Assembly: GCF_013410405.1 (NCBI RefSeq)
Contig: NZ_JACCFK010000002.1
Location: forward strand, 744,001 to 808,000
DNA length: 64,000 nucleotides
Origin: Amycolatopsis endophytica
GTDB lineage: Bacteria > Actinomycetota > Actinomycetes > Mycobacteriales > Pseudonocardiaceae
Direction: 5' to 3'
How positions within the stretch are numbered: position 1 is the stretch's first letter; each line of letters begins with the position of its first letter. The notes under the pieces are model-generated. The model saw nothing but the letters and a program-made list of their open reading frames with translations. It was not told the origin of the DNA and made no database searches. Below, piece by piece: positions 55,850 to 64,000 of this stretch. The translations under genes were made by a program, and so were the position numbers.

Positions 55850-57261
55850 CAGGACTTCACTTCCAGGAGGCGGAGGGCGTCGGCGGGAACCGGGCGGCCG
55901 GCGGCCCGGCGCTCCCCCGCGTAGTCGGTGATCATGCGGAGCAGTTCGTCGTCGGCCCGCCGGTCCAGCTCGGCGACCGCGGCCAGCGGGATGCCCACGA
56001 ACAGGCATTTGAGCACGCCGTGGCGCCAGCCGTGCTGGTCGAGGTGCCGGGCGGCGAACGGGCCGAGCGCCGCGGCGACCAGCCCGGTGTCGTTGGTGCG
56101 CAGGGCGTCCTCGACGAGCATCAGTCCGGTGGGAACGGCCCGGTCGCCGACCGAGGCCAGCGCCCGCAGCACGCCCCGCCGCTCGGCGCCGTCGCCGTAG
56201 CGGTAGAGGTCGGCCAGTTCCGCCGCGAACTCCCCGGCCGGGAGCGCGGCGGCGAGCGTGGTCAGCAGCCGGGTGCGGGCGAGGTCGTCGGCCGTGCCGT
56301 GCACGACGCCGTCCGGATCGGTGTCCGGGTGCAACGGTCCGCGGCCGACGTGCCGTCCGGCCGCCGGGAACAGCGTCCGGATCGACGACGGCTCGCCGGT
56401 GATCCGCCGCTGCGCCTGCCCGAGCCAGGACTGGTCCAACCGCGCGGCTCGTAGTGCGGTCAGCGCCGCCCGCGCGACCTGCGGCGCGGCGTGGCTGTGC
56501 CGGGGCAGCTCGACGGCGGCCACGCCGGTGTAGCCGGTCTCGTCCAGCGCGGCCAGCGTGGCAGGCAGGTCGAGCTGTCCGTCGCCGAACTCCAGGTGCT
56601 CGTGCACGCCCGGCAGCATGTCGTCGAGCTGCACGTTGACCAGCAGCCCCTTGGCCTGCCGGATGCAGTCGGCGGCATCGGAGGGCTCCACCGCGACGCA
56701 GTGACCGACGTCGAGGGTGATCCCGAGCGCTTCCGGATCGCCCAGCTCGGATCGCAGCCGCAGCGCGCCGGACAACGTTTCGACGAGCATGCCGGGTTCC
56801 GGTTCGAGGCCGAGGCGGACACCGCGCCGGTCCGCCTCGGCCAGCACCACCGGCATCCTCGACCGCAGCCGCTCCCACGCCGTCTCGGAGTCCACAGTGG
56901 AGACTCCGGACCAGAACGACACGCAGTCGGCGCCCAGGCCCTCGGCGACACGGATCGCCCGCCCCAGAAAATCCAGCCGCTTTTCCGCGTTCTCGCTGAC
57001 CAGGGTCGGTTCGTGCTTGTGCCACGGGTCGAGCAGGAACCGTGCGCCGGTTTCGACCACGCAGCGCAGACCCAGCCCGGACAGCCGGGCCGCCACCCGG
57101 TCCACACGCGCGGCCAGGTCGTCCGCGTACGGGTCGAGGTGCTGGTGGTCCAGGGTCAGCGCGACCGAGGTGTAGCCGAGGCCGGCGATGATGCCCAGCG
57201 CGTCGTCGAGCCGGTGGCCCGCGAACCCGTTGGTGCCGTAACCGAGGTGGTAGCCGCTCAT
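55849..57261 (-). CDS. TIM barrel isomerase-like domain fused to EboA
   Basis: A 470-residue two-domain protein. Residues 1-280 are an AP-endonuclease-2/xylose isomerase-like TIM barrel (LGYGTNGFAGHRLDD; metal ligands in LGLEPEPGMLVE, ITLDVGHCVAVE, VQLDDMLPGVHEH and VAVELPRHSH). Residues 330-470 are an EboA domain: LARTRLLTTLAAALP, VEDALRTNDTGLV, GWRHGVLKCLFVGIPL, and DRRADDELLRMITDYAGERRAAGR. In cyanobacteria EboA is a separate protein, so the fusion ties isomerase and trafficking steps together. The start overlaps the UbiA stop (ATGA). Coupled translation on both sides. Confidence 0.88.
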   Translation of the reverse strand: MSGYHLGYGTNGFAGHRLDDALGIIAGLGYTSVALTLDHQHLDPYADDLAARVDRVAARLSGLGLRCVVETGARFLLDPWHKHEPTLVSENAEKRLDFLGRAIRVAEGLGADCVSFWSGVSTVDSETAWERLRSRMPVVLAEADRRGVRLGLEPEPGMLVETLSGALRLRSELGDPEALGITLDVGHCVAVEPSDAADCIRQAKGLLVNVQLDDMLPGVHEHLEFGDGQLDLPATLAALDETGYTGVAAVELPRHSHAAPQVARAALTALRAARLDQSWLGQAQRRITGEPSSIRTLFPAAGRHVGRGPLHPDTDPDGVVHGTADDLARTRLLTTLAAALPAGEFAAELADLYRYGDGAERRGVLRALASVGDRAVPTGLMLVEDALRTNDTGLVAAALGPFAARHLDQHGWRHGVLKCLFVGIPLAAVAELDRRADDELLRMITDYAGERRAAGRPVPADALRLLEVKS

Positions 57262-58112
57262 GTCGGGCTCACCTTCCGGCCGAGCCGCTTCGCCAGTGGC
57301 AGCGCCAGCGCGACCAGGCCCGCCCCGAGCACGCCGCCGCGCCGGGCCGCCAGCGCGGCCTGCAACGGGACCATGCCGTGGATCCCGGCGGCCGTCGCCG
57401 TCCGGACGACCGCCGCGGTCGGCTTGCGCACGGCCGCGTACTGCTTCGACCCGACGCTCACGCCGTACCCGGCGGCCGCGGCCAGCGCGGCGACCCGGTG
57501 CGCCGGCGCACCGCCGCGCCCGGACACCGCCGCCGCGGCCGACGCCGAGGTCAGTGCCAGCGCCCCGGCCGCCCGCGCCGGAGAAGCACCGTGCACCTCC
57601 CCGGCCGACAACGCGGTCACACCCAGCGTGTGCCCGCCGAGCACCGCCGCGGGGACCAGCGCCTTCGCCGCGCCCGAACGCCCCGCGCCGAGCAGGACGT
57701 CCAGCGACCGGCACACCGCCATCGCGGCCGGGGCGAGCGGGGTCTTCTTCACGACGACGTCGTACGCCCACACCGCCGCCGCGAGGGGCGCGGCGACCTT
57801 GAGCGCGTCCCGGCCCCCGGCGACCGCGGCGAGCCCGAGGCCCGCGCCGGTCAGCCCGGCCGCGACGCCGAGCGCCCGCGGTGCACTGATCCGCCCGGAC
57901 GGGATCGGGCGTTCCGGGCGCTCGACCGCGTCCAGCTCGCGGTCGGCCCAGTCGTTGAGCGCCATGCCGGACCAGTAGATCGCCACGGAGGCGAGCGGGA
58001 GCGCGAGTCGCCTGCCCCGCAACGGACGACCGGCCGCGGCGGCGCCCGTAACGGTGTCGCCGAGGACGCTCAACGCGGCCGGTGCCCGCACGAGCTGCAC
58101 GTACGGGTTCAC
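57258..58112 (-). CDS. UbiA-family prenyltransferase (EboC-like, SCO3242-type)
   Basis: A 284-residue intramembrane prenyltransferase with about eight helices. The first Asp motif is ALNDWADRELDAVERPERP (NDxxDxxxD), the second AYDVVVKKTPLA with the later RSLDVLLGA region. These bind Mg-diphosphate of a polyprenyl donor. GTG at 58112 overlaps the inositol-phosphate-synthase stop (GTGA), so I prefer it to an ATG 27 bp upstream. EboC of cyanobacteria belongs to the same superfamily. The acceptor is probably a polar ring, an inositol or cyclitol made by the neighbour; this is inference. Confidence 0.88.
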   Translation of the reverse strand: MNPYVQLVRAPAALSVLGDTVTGAAAAGRPLRGRRLALPLASVAIYWSGMALNDWADRELDAVERPERPIPSGRISAPRALGVAAGLTGAGLGLAAVAGGRDALKVAAPLAAAVWAYDVVVKKTPLAPAAMAVCRSLDVLLGAGRSGAAKALVPAAVLGGHTLGVTALSAGEVHGASPARAAGALALTSASAAAAVSGRGGAPAHRVAALAAAAGYGVSVGSKQYAAVRKPTAAVVRTATAAGIHGMVPLQAALAARRGGVLGAGLVALALPLAKRLGRKVSPT

Positions 58113-59260
58113 TCCTGCCGTCCCAGCGACGCCGCCCATTCGGTGAGGTTCCGCGCCTGCTCGGCGAAGCGGTGCTCGCCGGTACCCACCGGGTCCTTGA
58201 AGAAGAACGCCAATGCGCCCAGCGGACCGGTCTCACCCGCGCGGAACGCGGCCGCGGTCAGCCGCGCCAGGTCCAGTACCAGCGGTGCCGCGAGCGCCGA
58301 GTCATAGCCGGTCCAGGTGAACTGCAACGTCATGCGCGCGCCGAGGAATCCCTCGAACGACACGTGGTCCCACGCCGTCTTCTGCTCGCCCAGGTCCGGC
58401 ACGTGGTCGATGTGCAGCGGCGCCGTCACGTCGTCGCCGAGCAGCGCGGCCAGGCCGCGGGCCTTGGACTCCAGCTTCCCGGCGGCCTTGACGGGGTCGG
58501 CCAGTGTCGCGCCGTCACCGCCGCCGAGCAGGTTGGTGCCCGCCCACGAGCGCACTTTGAGCGCCCGCGCCGCGAACATCGGCGCCAGCACCGTGCGCAG
58601 CAGCGTTTCGCCGGTCTTACCGTCCGATCCGGCGTAGGGCAGGCCCTGCCGCCGGGCGAATTCGGTCAGCGCGGGCAACCGGATGCCTGTCGACGGCGTG
58701 AAGTCGACGAACGGGCACCCCGCCGACACCGCCGCGTAGGCGGCCAGGGAACTGCCGGGCAGGACCTCACGGCCCGGCTCGTCCAGCGCCGCCACCAGCG
58801 CGTCGAGGTCGTGGTGTTCCGGCGTGTCCGCGGTCGGGGGTTCCGTGGACGCGACGTTGACCACGACGACGGCGGACAGGCCGTGCCGGGTGCGGAACTC
58901 GCGCAGGTCGTCGGCCATGCGGGCCGCGGTCTCGGCCTGTGTGCGCCCCGTCGGCACCGGGCGCAGGCCGCCCTCGACGGCACGCAGGCCGTCGCGGATC
59001 GCGTCCAGCAGTCCCGCCGGGAGCAGCCCGCCGTGGGTCAGTTGCTCGGCCTTCTTCTCCAGCGGCGTCTCCACCAGGTCGTGCCCGCCGACGACGAGCT
59101 CGTCCCAGCCGGGCAGCACACCCGGCGCCACCTCCAGCCGCTCGGTCACGCAGCCGTCCGGTCCCACCAGGCCGGACCGCATCGCGAGCAGGCCGCTGAT
59201 CGCCGTGGTGGCCACCGAGCCACGCGCGCCGATCAACCACAATCCAGTCTTCTCAGGCAT
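58109..59260 (-). CDS. ino1: Inositol-3-phosphate synthase-like protein
   Basis: A 383-residue myo-inositol-phosphate synthase, converting glucose 6-phosphate to 1D-myo-inositol 3-phosphate with NAD+. The Rossmann motif is LIGARGSVATTA; the catalytic block SDGKTGETLLRTVLAP and the following RSWAGTNLLGGGDGATL (cited as SWAGTNLLGGGDG) match the conserved SDxKTGxT and NxxGNxD regions. WDHVSFEGFLG and KDPVGTGEH also fit. This is probably not the housekeeping copy but a pathway-specific one, placed where cyanobacterial ebo clusters have the dehydroquinate-synthase-like EboD; both are NAD-dependent sugar-phosphate cyclases. It overlaps the dehydrogenase stop by 8 bp. Confidence 0.87.
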   Translation of the reverse strand: MPEKTGLWLIGARGSVATTAISGLLAMRSGLVGPDGCVTERLEVAPGVLPGWDELVVGGHDLVETPLEKKAEQLTHGGLLPAGLLDAIRDGLRAVEGGLRPVPTGRTQAETAARMADDLREFRTRHGLSAVVVVNVASTEPPTADTPEHHDLDALVAALDEPGREVLPGSSLAAYAAVSAGCPFVDFTPSTGIRLPALTEFARRQGLPYAGSDGKTGETLLRTVLAPMFAARALKVRSWAGTNLLGGGDGATLADPVKAAGKLESKARGLAALLGDDVTAPLHIDHVPDLGEQKTAWDHVSFEGFLGARMTLQFTWTGYDSALAAPLVLDLARLTAAAFRAGETGPLGALAFFFKDPVGTGEHRFAEQARNLTEWAASLGRQE

Positions 59261-60455
59261 CGATCACCCTTTCGGTCGACCCTGATACGCCGGTCCACGA
59301 GGTTCCGTTGCCCGCGCTGTCCTGCACCGCCTGCAGCACCCGCTGGACCTGCAGGCCGTCGGCGAAGCCGGGCTCGGGGTCACGCTGCTCGCCGATGGCG
59401 GTGAGCAGATCGGCGATCTCGTGGGTGAACGTGTGCTCGTAGCCGAGCAGGTGACCGGGCGGCCACCACGCCCCGACGTAGGGGTGCGAGGGCTCGGTCA
59501 CCAGGATCCGGCGGAATCCCGCCTCCGCCGGATCGGTGTCCCCGTCGTAGAACGACAGCTCGTTCATCGACTCGAAGTCGAAGGCGAGACTGCCCCGCGA
59601 GCCGTTGACCTCGACGCGCAGCGCGTTCTTGCGGCCCAGCGCGAACCGGGTCGCCTCGAAGGTGGCGACCGCGCCGCCGGTGAAGCGGGCGAGGAACACC
59701 GCGCAGTCGTCGACGTCGACCTCGCCCAGCGCGCTGCCGGGTTCGCCGGACAGCGGCCGCTCGCGCACGAACGTCTCGGTCATCGCCGACACCCCGGCGA
59801 TCCGGTCACCGAGGATGAACTGGGCGGTGTCCACGGCGTGCGCGGCGATGTCGCCCAGCGCCCCGGATCCGGCCTTGTCCCGTCGCAGCCGCCACGTCAT
59901 CGGCGCCGCCGGATCGGCCAGCCAGTCCTGCAGGTAGGCGGCCCGGACCTGCCGGATCTCGCCCAGCCTGCCGTCGGCGACCAGCTTGCGCGCCAGCGCG
60001 ATCGCCGGTACCCGCCGGTAGTTGAACCCGACCATGGCGCGCTGCCCGTTCGCCGCCGCGCGCTCGGCCGCCGCCGCCATCTCCTCCGCCTCGGCGACCG
60101 AGTTGGCCAGCGGCTTCTCACACAGCACGTGCTTGCCCGCGGCGAGCGCGGCCAGCGCGATCTCCGCGTGCGAATCGCCCGGCGTGCAGATGTCGACGAT
60201 GCCGACGTCCTCCCGCGCGACCAGGGTGGCCCAGTCGGTCTCGACGTCCGGCCAGCCCTGCCGGGCGGCCGCGGCCTTCGTGCGCTCCGGGTCGCGGCCG
60301 CCCAGCACGGCCAGCCGCGGCACCAGCGGGACGTCGAAGAACCGGTGGACCGAGCGCCAGGCGTGGGAGTGGACCGCGCCCATGAAGGCGTGTCCCACCA
60401 TGCCCACGCCGATCACGGCGCCCGGCTGGTCAGGAGTCGAAGGCGACATCGGCAT
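59253..60455 (-). CDS. Gfo/Idh/MocA family dehydrogenase
   Basis: A 400-residue NAD(P)-dependent oxidoreductase of sugars and cyclitols. The N-terminal Rossmann segment GVGMVGHAFMGAVHSHAWR, the CEKPLANSVAEAEEM motif with catalytic Lys, and GALGDIAAHAVDTAQF with the catalytic Asp and His (D-x-x-x-H) are intact. The C-terminal half binds substrate. It overlaps the 3' end of the binding-protein gene by 26 bp (ATG at 60455, or 60449). In this operon it would oxidise the imported sugar or an inositol, as family members do. Substrate unresolved. Confidence 0.88.
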   Translation of the reverse strand: MPMSPSTPDQPGAVIGVGMVGHAFMGAVHSHAWRSVHRFFDVPLVPRLAVLGGRDPERTKAAAARQGWPDVETDWATLVAREDVGIVDICTPGDSHAEIALAALAAGKHVLCEKPLANSVAEAEEMAAAAERAAANGQRAMVGFNYRRVPAIALARKLVADGRLGEIRQVRAAYLQDWLADPAAPMTWRLRRDKAGSGALGDIAAHAVDTAQFILGDRIAGVSAMTETFVRERPLSGEPGSALGEVDVDDCAVFLARFTGGAVATFEATRFALGRKNALRVEVNGSRGSLAFDFESMNELSFYDGDTDPAEAGFRRILVTEPSHPYVGAWWPPGHLLGYEHTFTHEIADLLTAIGEQRDPEPGFADGLQVQRVLQAVQDSAGNGTSWTGVSGSTERVIDA

Positions 60456-61485
60456 AGGAATCGACGTTCTCCTTGGTCACCACGGCCGAGTAGGTCGTGA
60501 CGTTCGCGGGGATCTCGTGCTCGGCGAGGTCGCCGATGCCCTTGTTCTGGCCGAGCAGCCGGGCCAGCGCGATCGCCGAGGACGCCATCGACGGGCTGTA
60601 GAGCACCGTCGCCTTCATCACGCCGCTGTCGGCCTTGATGAGGTCCATCATGTTGCGCGATCCCGCGCCGCCGACCATGAAGAACTCGCTGCGGCTCGCG
60701 TTGTCGATCGCCGCGAGGACACCGATGCCCTGGTCGTCGTCGTGGTTCCACAGCGCGTCGAGCTTGGGCGCCGACTGCAGCAGGTTCGAGGTCATCTGCT
60801 CACCGCTTTCCGGCGTGAACTGCGCCGACACCCGCGGGCCCACGGCGAAGCCGTTCTTGGCCAGCGCGTCGCGGAAACCCTGGCTGCGTTCCTGGGTCAG
60901 CGGCAGCGAGTCGATGCCCGCGACCTCGCCGATCACCGGGCTGGCCACACCCTTCTTCTTCAGCTCCGAAGCGATGTAGTTGCCCGCGTTGACACCCATG
61001 CGGTAGTTGTCGCCGCCGATCCAGGTGCGGTAGGCCAGCGGCGTGTCGAACACGCGGTCCACGTTGACGACCGGGATGCCGGCGTCCATGGCCGTCTGAC
61101 CGACCGCGGTGAGCGCCGCGCCGTCGAAGGGCAGGATCACCAGCACGCCGACCTTCTGGTTGATCAGCGTCTCGACCTGCGCGATCTGCTGGTTGACGTC
61201 GTTGGTGCCCTCGGTGGCGGTGAAGGTGACGTCGGAGAACTGCCCGGCCTGCGCGCGGGCGTTCTTCGTCATCGCCGCCATCCAGCCGTGGTCCGCGGCG
61301 GGCGCGGAGAAGCCGATGGTGACGTGCGCGCCCGGCTGGGCGTTGTCGCCCTGGTTGCCCGCCACCGCCTGCGGTGTGGACTGCGGTGACTCGTTGGAGG
61401 TGCAGGCGGCCAGCAGGGCGCCGGCACCGACGGCGGCGCCCCCGGTGAGGAACCGGCGTCGCGCGAGGGAGGTTGGTCCGGACAT
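60430..61485 (-). CDS. Sugar ABC transporter substrate-binding lipoprotein (RbsB-like)
   Basis: A 351-residue periplasmic-binding-type lipoprotein. A Tat-like signal (ARRRFLTGGAAVG) ends in the lipobox LLAAC, and the mature part has the pentose/hexose-binding fold (VTIGFSAPAADHGWMAAMT; EGTNDVNQQIAQVETLINQK; LPFDGAAL; WNHDDDQGIGVLAA). The ligand positions are typical of the RbsB/IbpA group that binds ribose, inositol or similar sugars. It is the solute receptor for the permease and ATPase upstream. A 48-bp gap separates it from the permease. Confidence 0.9.
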   Translation of the reverse strand: MSGPTSLARRRFLTGGAAVGAGALLAACTSNESPQSTPQAVAGNQGDNAQPGAHVTIGFSAPAADHGWMAAMTKNARAQAGQFSDVTFTATEGTNDVNQQIAQVETLINQKVGVLVILPFDGAALTAVGQTAMDAGIPVVNVDRVFDTPLAYRTWIGGDNYRMGVNAGNYIASELKKKGVASPVIGEVAGIDSLPLTQERSQGFRDALAKNGFAVGPRVSAQFTPESGEQMTSNLLQSAPKLDALWNHDDDQGIGVLAAIDNASRSEFFMVGGAGSRNMMDLIKADSGVMKATVLYSPSMASSAIALARLLGQNKGIGDLAEHEIPANVTTYSAVVTKENVDSYADVAFDS

Positions 61486-61533
61486 GGCGAGCTCCAGTGG
61501 TCGTCGGTGTTCGGGGATCGGGGTTGGTCGTTC

Positions 61534-62574
61534 CTAAGTGGACTTACGACTACGGTTGGTGCGGAACTGCAGGAGGACGGCGAGCACGATGATGGCGCCC
61601 TTGGCGATGTTCTGGATGTCGGTGTCGAGGTTGTTGAGCGTGAAGATGTTGCCCAGCACCGTGAAGATCAGGACACCGATGAGCGTGCCGATCAGGGTGC
61701 CGCGGCCGCCGGAGAGCAGCGTGCCGCCGATGACCACCGCCGCGATGGCGTCCAGCTCGTAGTAGAGGCCGTTGGTCGAGGCGCCCGAGGTGGTGCGCGC
61801 GACGACCATGAGGGCCGCGATCCCGCAGCACAGCCCGGCCACGCCGTAGACGAGGGCGGTGTGCCGCTTGACGTTGATGCCGGCCAGCCGCGCGGCCTCG
61901 GTGTTGCCGCCCACCGCGAACGTGCGGCGGCCGAAGGTGGTGCGGTTGAGCAGGATCCAGCCCACGACGAACACCAGCGCGAACATCCAGATCAGCACCG
62001 GGATGCCGAGGAAGTCACCACGGAAGAAGTCCAGGAACCCGGCCTCCCGCACGACCTGGGTGTTACGGCCGCTGATCCGTTCGGCCAGTCCGCGCGCCGA
62101 GGCGTACATCGCGAGCGTGGCGATGAAGGGCACCACCCGGCCGTAGGAGACGAGCACGCCGTTGACCAGCCCGCAGCCGAGGCCGACGCCGAGCGCGCAC
62201 AGCACCATCACCACCGGGCCGTAGGACTGCGTCGCCAGCGTCGTCGCCCACACGCTGGACAACGCGACGATCGAGCCGACGGACAGGTCGATGCCGCCAC
62301 TGATGATCACGAACGTCATGCCGACGCTGACCACCCCGATCGCCGCGGCCAGCCGCAGGATGGTCGACAGGTTGCCCTCGGTGAAGAACGCGTCCGGCCG
62401 GGTCAGGAAACCGACCAGGCACAGCAGCACGAACACGGCCAGCAGCCCGGCCAGCCGCACGTCCACCGGGAACCGCCCGCGCGGGGCCTTCGCCGACGGC
62501 GGCGCGGTCCGCGGCGGCGGCGCCTCCGATGAGGAACCGGCTTCGGGCAACACCGACGAGGGGTCCTTCGTCAT
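61534..62574 (-). CDS. Sugar ABC transporter permease (RbsC-like)
   Basis: A 346-residue integral membrane permease of the carbohydrate uptake transporter-2 family, with about ten membrane segments. ISGGIDLSVGSIVALSSV is the family's ISGGIDLSVG hallmark, and GRRTFAVGGNTEAARLAGI the cytosolic coupling loop. The first 40 residues (SSVLPEAGSSSEAPPPRTA) are a long hydrophilic lead. It overlaps the ATPase stop by 4 bp. Together with the ATPase and lipoprotein it imports a monosaccharide or cyclitol. Confidence 0.92.
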   Translation of the reverse strand: MTKDPSSVLPEAGSSSEAPPPRTAPPSAKAPRGRFPVDVRLAGLLAVFVLLCLVGFLTRPDAFFTEGNLSTILRLAAAIGVVSVGMTFVIISGGIDLSVGSIVALSSVWATTLATQSYGPVVMVLCALGVGLGCGLVNGVLVSYGRVVPFIATLAMYASARGLAERISGRNTQVVREAGFLDFFRGDFLGIPVLIWMFALVFVVGWILLNRTTFGRRTFAVGGNTEAARLAGINVKRHTALVYGVAGLCCGIAALMVVARTTSGASTNGLYYELDAIAAVVIGGTLLSGGRGTLIGTLIGVLIFTVLGNIFTLNNLDTDIQNIAKGAIIVLAVLLQFRTNRSRKST

Positions 62575-64000
62575 GCCGCACTTCCCTCCATCACCAGGTT
62601 CAGGACGTCTGCTTCGGTCAGCTCGGACGCGGGCGCCTCGCGGACCACGTGGCCCTCGCGCAGCACGAGTACGCGGTCGGCGAGCCCGAGCACCTCGGGC
62701 ATCTCGCTGGAGACCAGCACCAGCCCGACCCCGGACGCGGCCAGTTCGCGGATCAGCCGGTACAGCTCGGCCCGCGCGCCGACGTCCACGCCGCGGGTCG
62801 GCTCGTCGAGCAGCAGGATCGAGCAGCCGCGCACGAGCCAGCGCGCCACGACCGCCTTCTGCTGGTTGCCGCCGGACAGGGTGCCCACGGCGCGACGCGG
62901 GTCGGCCGGGCGCAGGTCGAGCTGTTCGAGCCGCTGCGCCGAATCGCCGAGTTCGCGCGCCCGCTCGGTGAACCCGAAGCGGCTGTAGGCGGGCAGGCTG
63001 GCCAATGTGACGTTGTGCGCCACGGACATCTCCAGCAGCAGCGCCTGGCTCTTGCGCTCCTCGGGAGCGAGCCCGATCCCGGCCCGCACCGCGGCGGGTA
63101 CGTCACCGGGGCGGAGGCGCTTGCCCTCGACGAAGACCCGGCCGCCGTCCGGTTTGCGCGCACCGAAGATCGTTTCCAGCAGTTCGCTGCGCCCGGCGCC
63201 GACCAGACCGGCCAGGCCGAGGATCTCACCGCGGCGCAGCGTGAAGCTGACGTTCTCGAACTCGCCGCGCCGGGTCAGGTTCTCCACGCGCAACAGTTCG
63301 GTTCCGGTGTCGAGCGTGGATTCCAGGCGCTCCGGGTAGACCGTTTCGACCCGGCGGCCGGACATCAGCGACACCAGGTGGTCGGTGGACACGTCGGCGA
63401 CTTCGAGCCCGGCGGCGACGGTGGCGCCGTCCTTGAGCACCGTGACGCGGTGGCCGATGCGGCGGATCTCCTCCAGCCGATGCGAGATGTAGACGACGGC
63501 GACTCCGTCCGCCGTCAGCTCGCCGACGATGCGGAACAGGTTGTCCACCTCGTCGGAGGCCAGCGCGGCGGTGGGTTCGTCCATGACGATCAGGCGCGCG
63601 TCGTGGACCAGCGCGCGGGCCATCGAGACCAGCTGCTGCCCGGCGGCGGAGAGGTCGGCGACCTCGCGGTCCGGGTGGATCTCCGGGTGTCCCAGGCGGG
63701 CCAGGAGTTCGGTGGCTTTCGCGCGGGCCTGCCGGTCACGGGTGAAGCCGCCCTGCGACGGTTCGTGGCCGAGGAAGATGTTGTCGGCCACCGACAGCGC
63801 GGGGATCAGGTCCAGTTCCTGGTACATGGTCGCGATCCCGCGGCGCAGCGCCGCGACCGGCGAGGACAGGGTGACTCCTTCGCCGCGCCAGCGGATCTCG
63901 CCCGCGTCCGGCTGGTGCGCTCCGGCGAGCACCTTGATCAGGGTCGACTTGCCCGCGCCGTTCTGGCCGAGCAGGCAGTGCACCTCCCCCGCCCGCACCG
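62571..64000 (-). CDS. Sugar ABC transporter ATPase (RbsA-like), 5' end beyond window
   Basis: At least 476 residues of a double-ATPase of the CUT2 type; the start lies past the right edge. The N-terminal half has Walker A GQNGAGKSTLIK, signature LSAAGQQLVSM (the usual degenerate form) and Walker B LIVMDEPTAAL. The C-terminal half has the degenerate P-loop GLAGLVGAGRSELL, signature LSGGNQQKAVV and ILLLDEPTRGVD. Such paired halves are typical of RbsA, MglA and inositol transport ATPases. It overlaps the permease start by 4 bp and is the most upstream gene of the operon in view. Confidence 0.92.
   Translation of the reverse strand, partial: VRAGEVHCLLGQNGAGKSTLIKVLAGAHQPDAGEIRWRGEGVTLSSPVAALRRGIATMYQELDLIPALSVADNIFLGHEPSQGGFTRDRQARAKATELLARLGHPEIHPDREVADLSAAGQQLVSMARALVHDARLIVMDEPTAALASDEVDNLFRIVGELTADGVAVVYISHRLEEIRRIGHRVTVLKDGATVAAGLEVADVSTDHLVSLMSGRRVETVYPERLESTLDTGTELLRVENLTRRGEFENVSFTLRRGEILGLAGLVGAGRSELLETIFGARKPDGGRVFVEGKRLRPGDVPAAVRAGIGLAPEERKSQALLLEMSVAHNVTLASLPAYSRFGFTERARELGDSAQRLEQLDLRPADPRRAVGTLSGGNQQKAVVARWLVRGCSILLLDEPTRGVDVGARAELYRLIRELAASGVGLVLVSSEMPEVLGLADRVLVLREGHVVREAPASELTEADVLNLVMEGSAA

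Noticed and set aside
54980..57025. A 681-codon reading of the TatD-like gene
   Set aside because: The part upstream of 55849 is an off-frame shadow of the TIM-EboA gene; the real start is at MRLFDPHIH, overlapping the preceding stop.

Overview
The window is very G+C-rich, dense and full of GTG starts and 1-8 bp stop/start overlaps. Iron boxes of the DmdR/IdeR type, an actinobacterial xylose isomerase, the MsiK-like ATPase, ROK and FadR-type GntR regulators and DUF6292 all point to a filamentous actinomycete, most likely Pseudonocardiaceae (Amycolatopsis-like). That placement is inference. No rRNA, tRNA, CRISPR array, insertion sequence or phage gene was seen.

Layout. 1-1564: end of an iron-regulated locus (DhbA/EntA-like SDR) divergent from a Kef-type antiporter. 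1518-10.5 kb: single housekeeping or accessory genes (DASS transporter, GNAT, TetR/P450 pair with a clear operator, methyltransferase, decayed carboxylesterase, SigJ-like sigma factor, nitroreductase, peptidase E). 10.6-17.7 kb: a sugar-acid operon (Zn-dehydrogenase, MHS transporter, mannonate oxidoreductase, ManD-type dehydratase) with a divergent GntR regulator; it fits L-gulonate/D-fructuronate to 2-keto-3-deoxygluconate, and a decayed KDG-kinase remnant lies at its 3' end. 17.8-22.7 kb: ROK regulator, MsiK-like ABC ATPase, xylose isomerase and a second ROK regulator. 22.9-25.9 kb: a three-gene partner-switch cassette (PAS-GAF-PP2C phosphatase, CarH-like B12-binding protein, STAS protein).

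25.9-38.7 kb: an ECF sigma factor fused to a zinc finger, a membrane segment and a Lys/Pro-rich tail; PobA; a DUF6292 protein; MetH behind an SAH riboswitch; a region of decay (broken crotonase, broken Orn/Lys/Arg decarboxylase) around a TetR gene and two tiny coupled ORFs; a NarL-type two-component pair; YceI; and a secreted I36-like protein. 38.7-44.4 kb: a terpenoid locus (polyprenyl synthase plus ABC exporter, divergent from IspH with a long N-terminal extension, a terpene cyclase and a small secreted protein). 44.5-49.6 kb: a cyclase-domain protein and a five-gene operon joining the BioMNY biotin transporter to an AMP-ligase and an unusual thiolase. 49.7-51.4 kb: GntR regulator and ACC deaminase.

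51.5 kb to the end: a long, translationally coupled minus-strand operon. It starts beyond the right edge with an RbsABC-like sugar uptake system, then a Gfo/Idh/MocA dehydrogenase, inositol-3-phosphate synthase, a UbiA prenyltransferase, a TIM barrel fused to an EboA domain, a TatD-like hydrolase, EboE, a phosphodiesterase-like EboF and a sugar isomerase. This is a version of the ebo metabolite-traffic cluster in which inositol-phosphate synthase stands where cyanobacterial operons carry a dehydroquinate-synthase-like EboD. It is the strongest candidate in the window for an undescribed pathway. Two families of short intergenic repeats, tied to stop codons and convergent gene ends, recur across the window.
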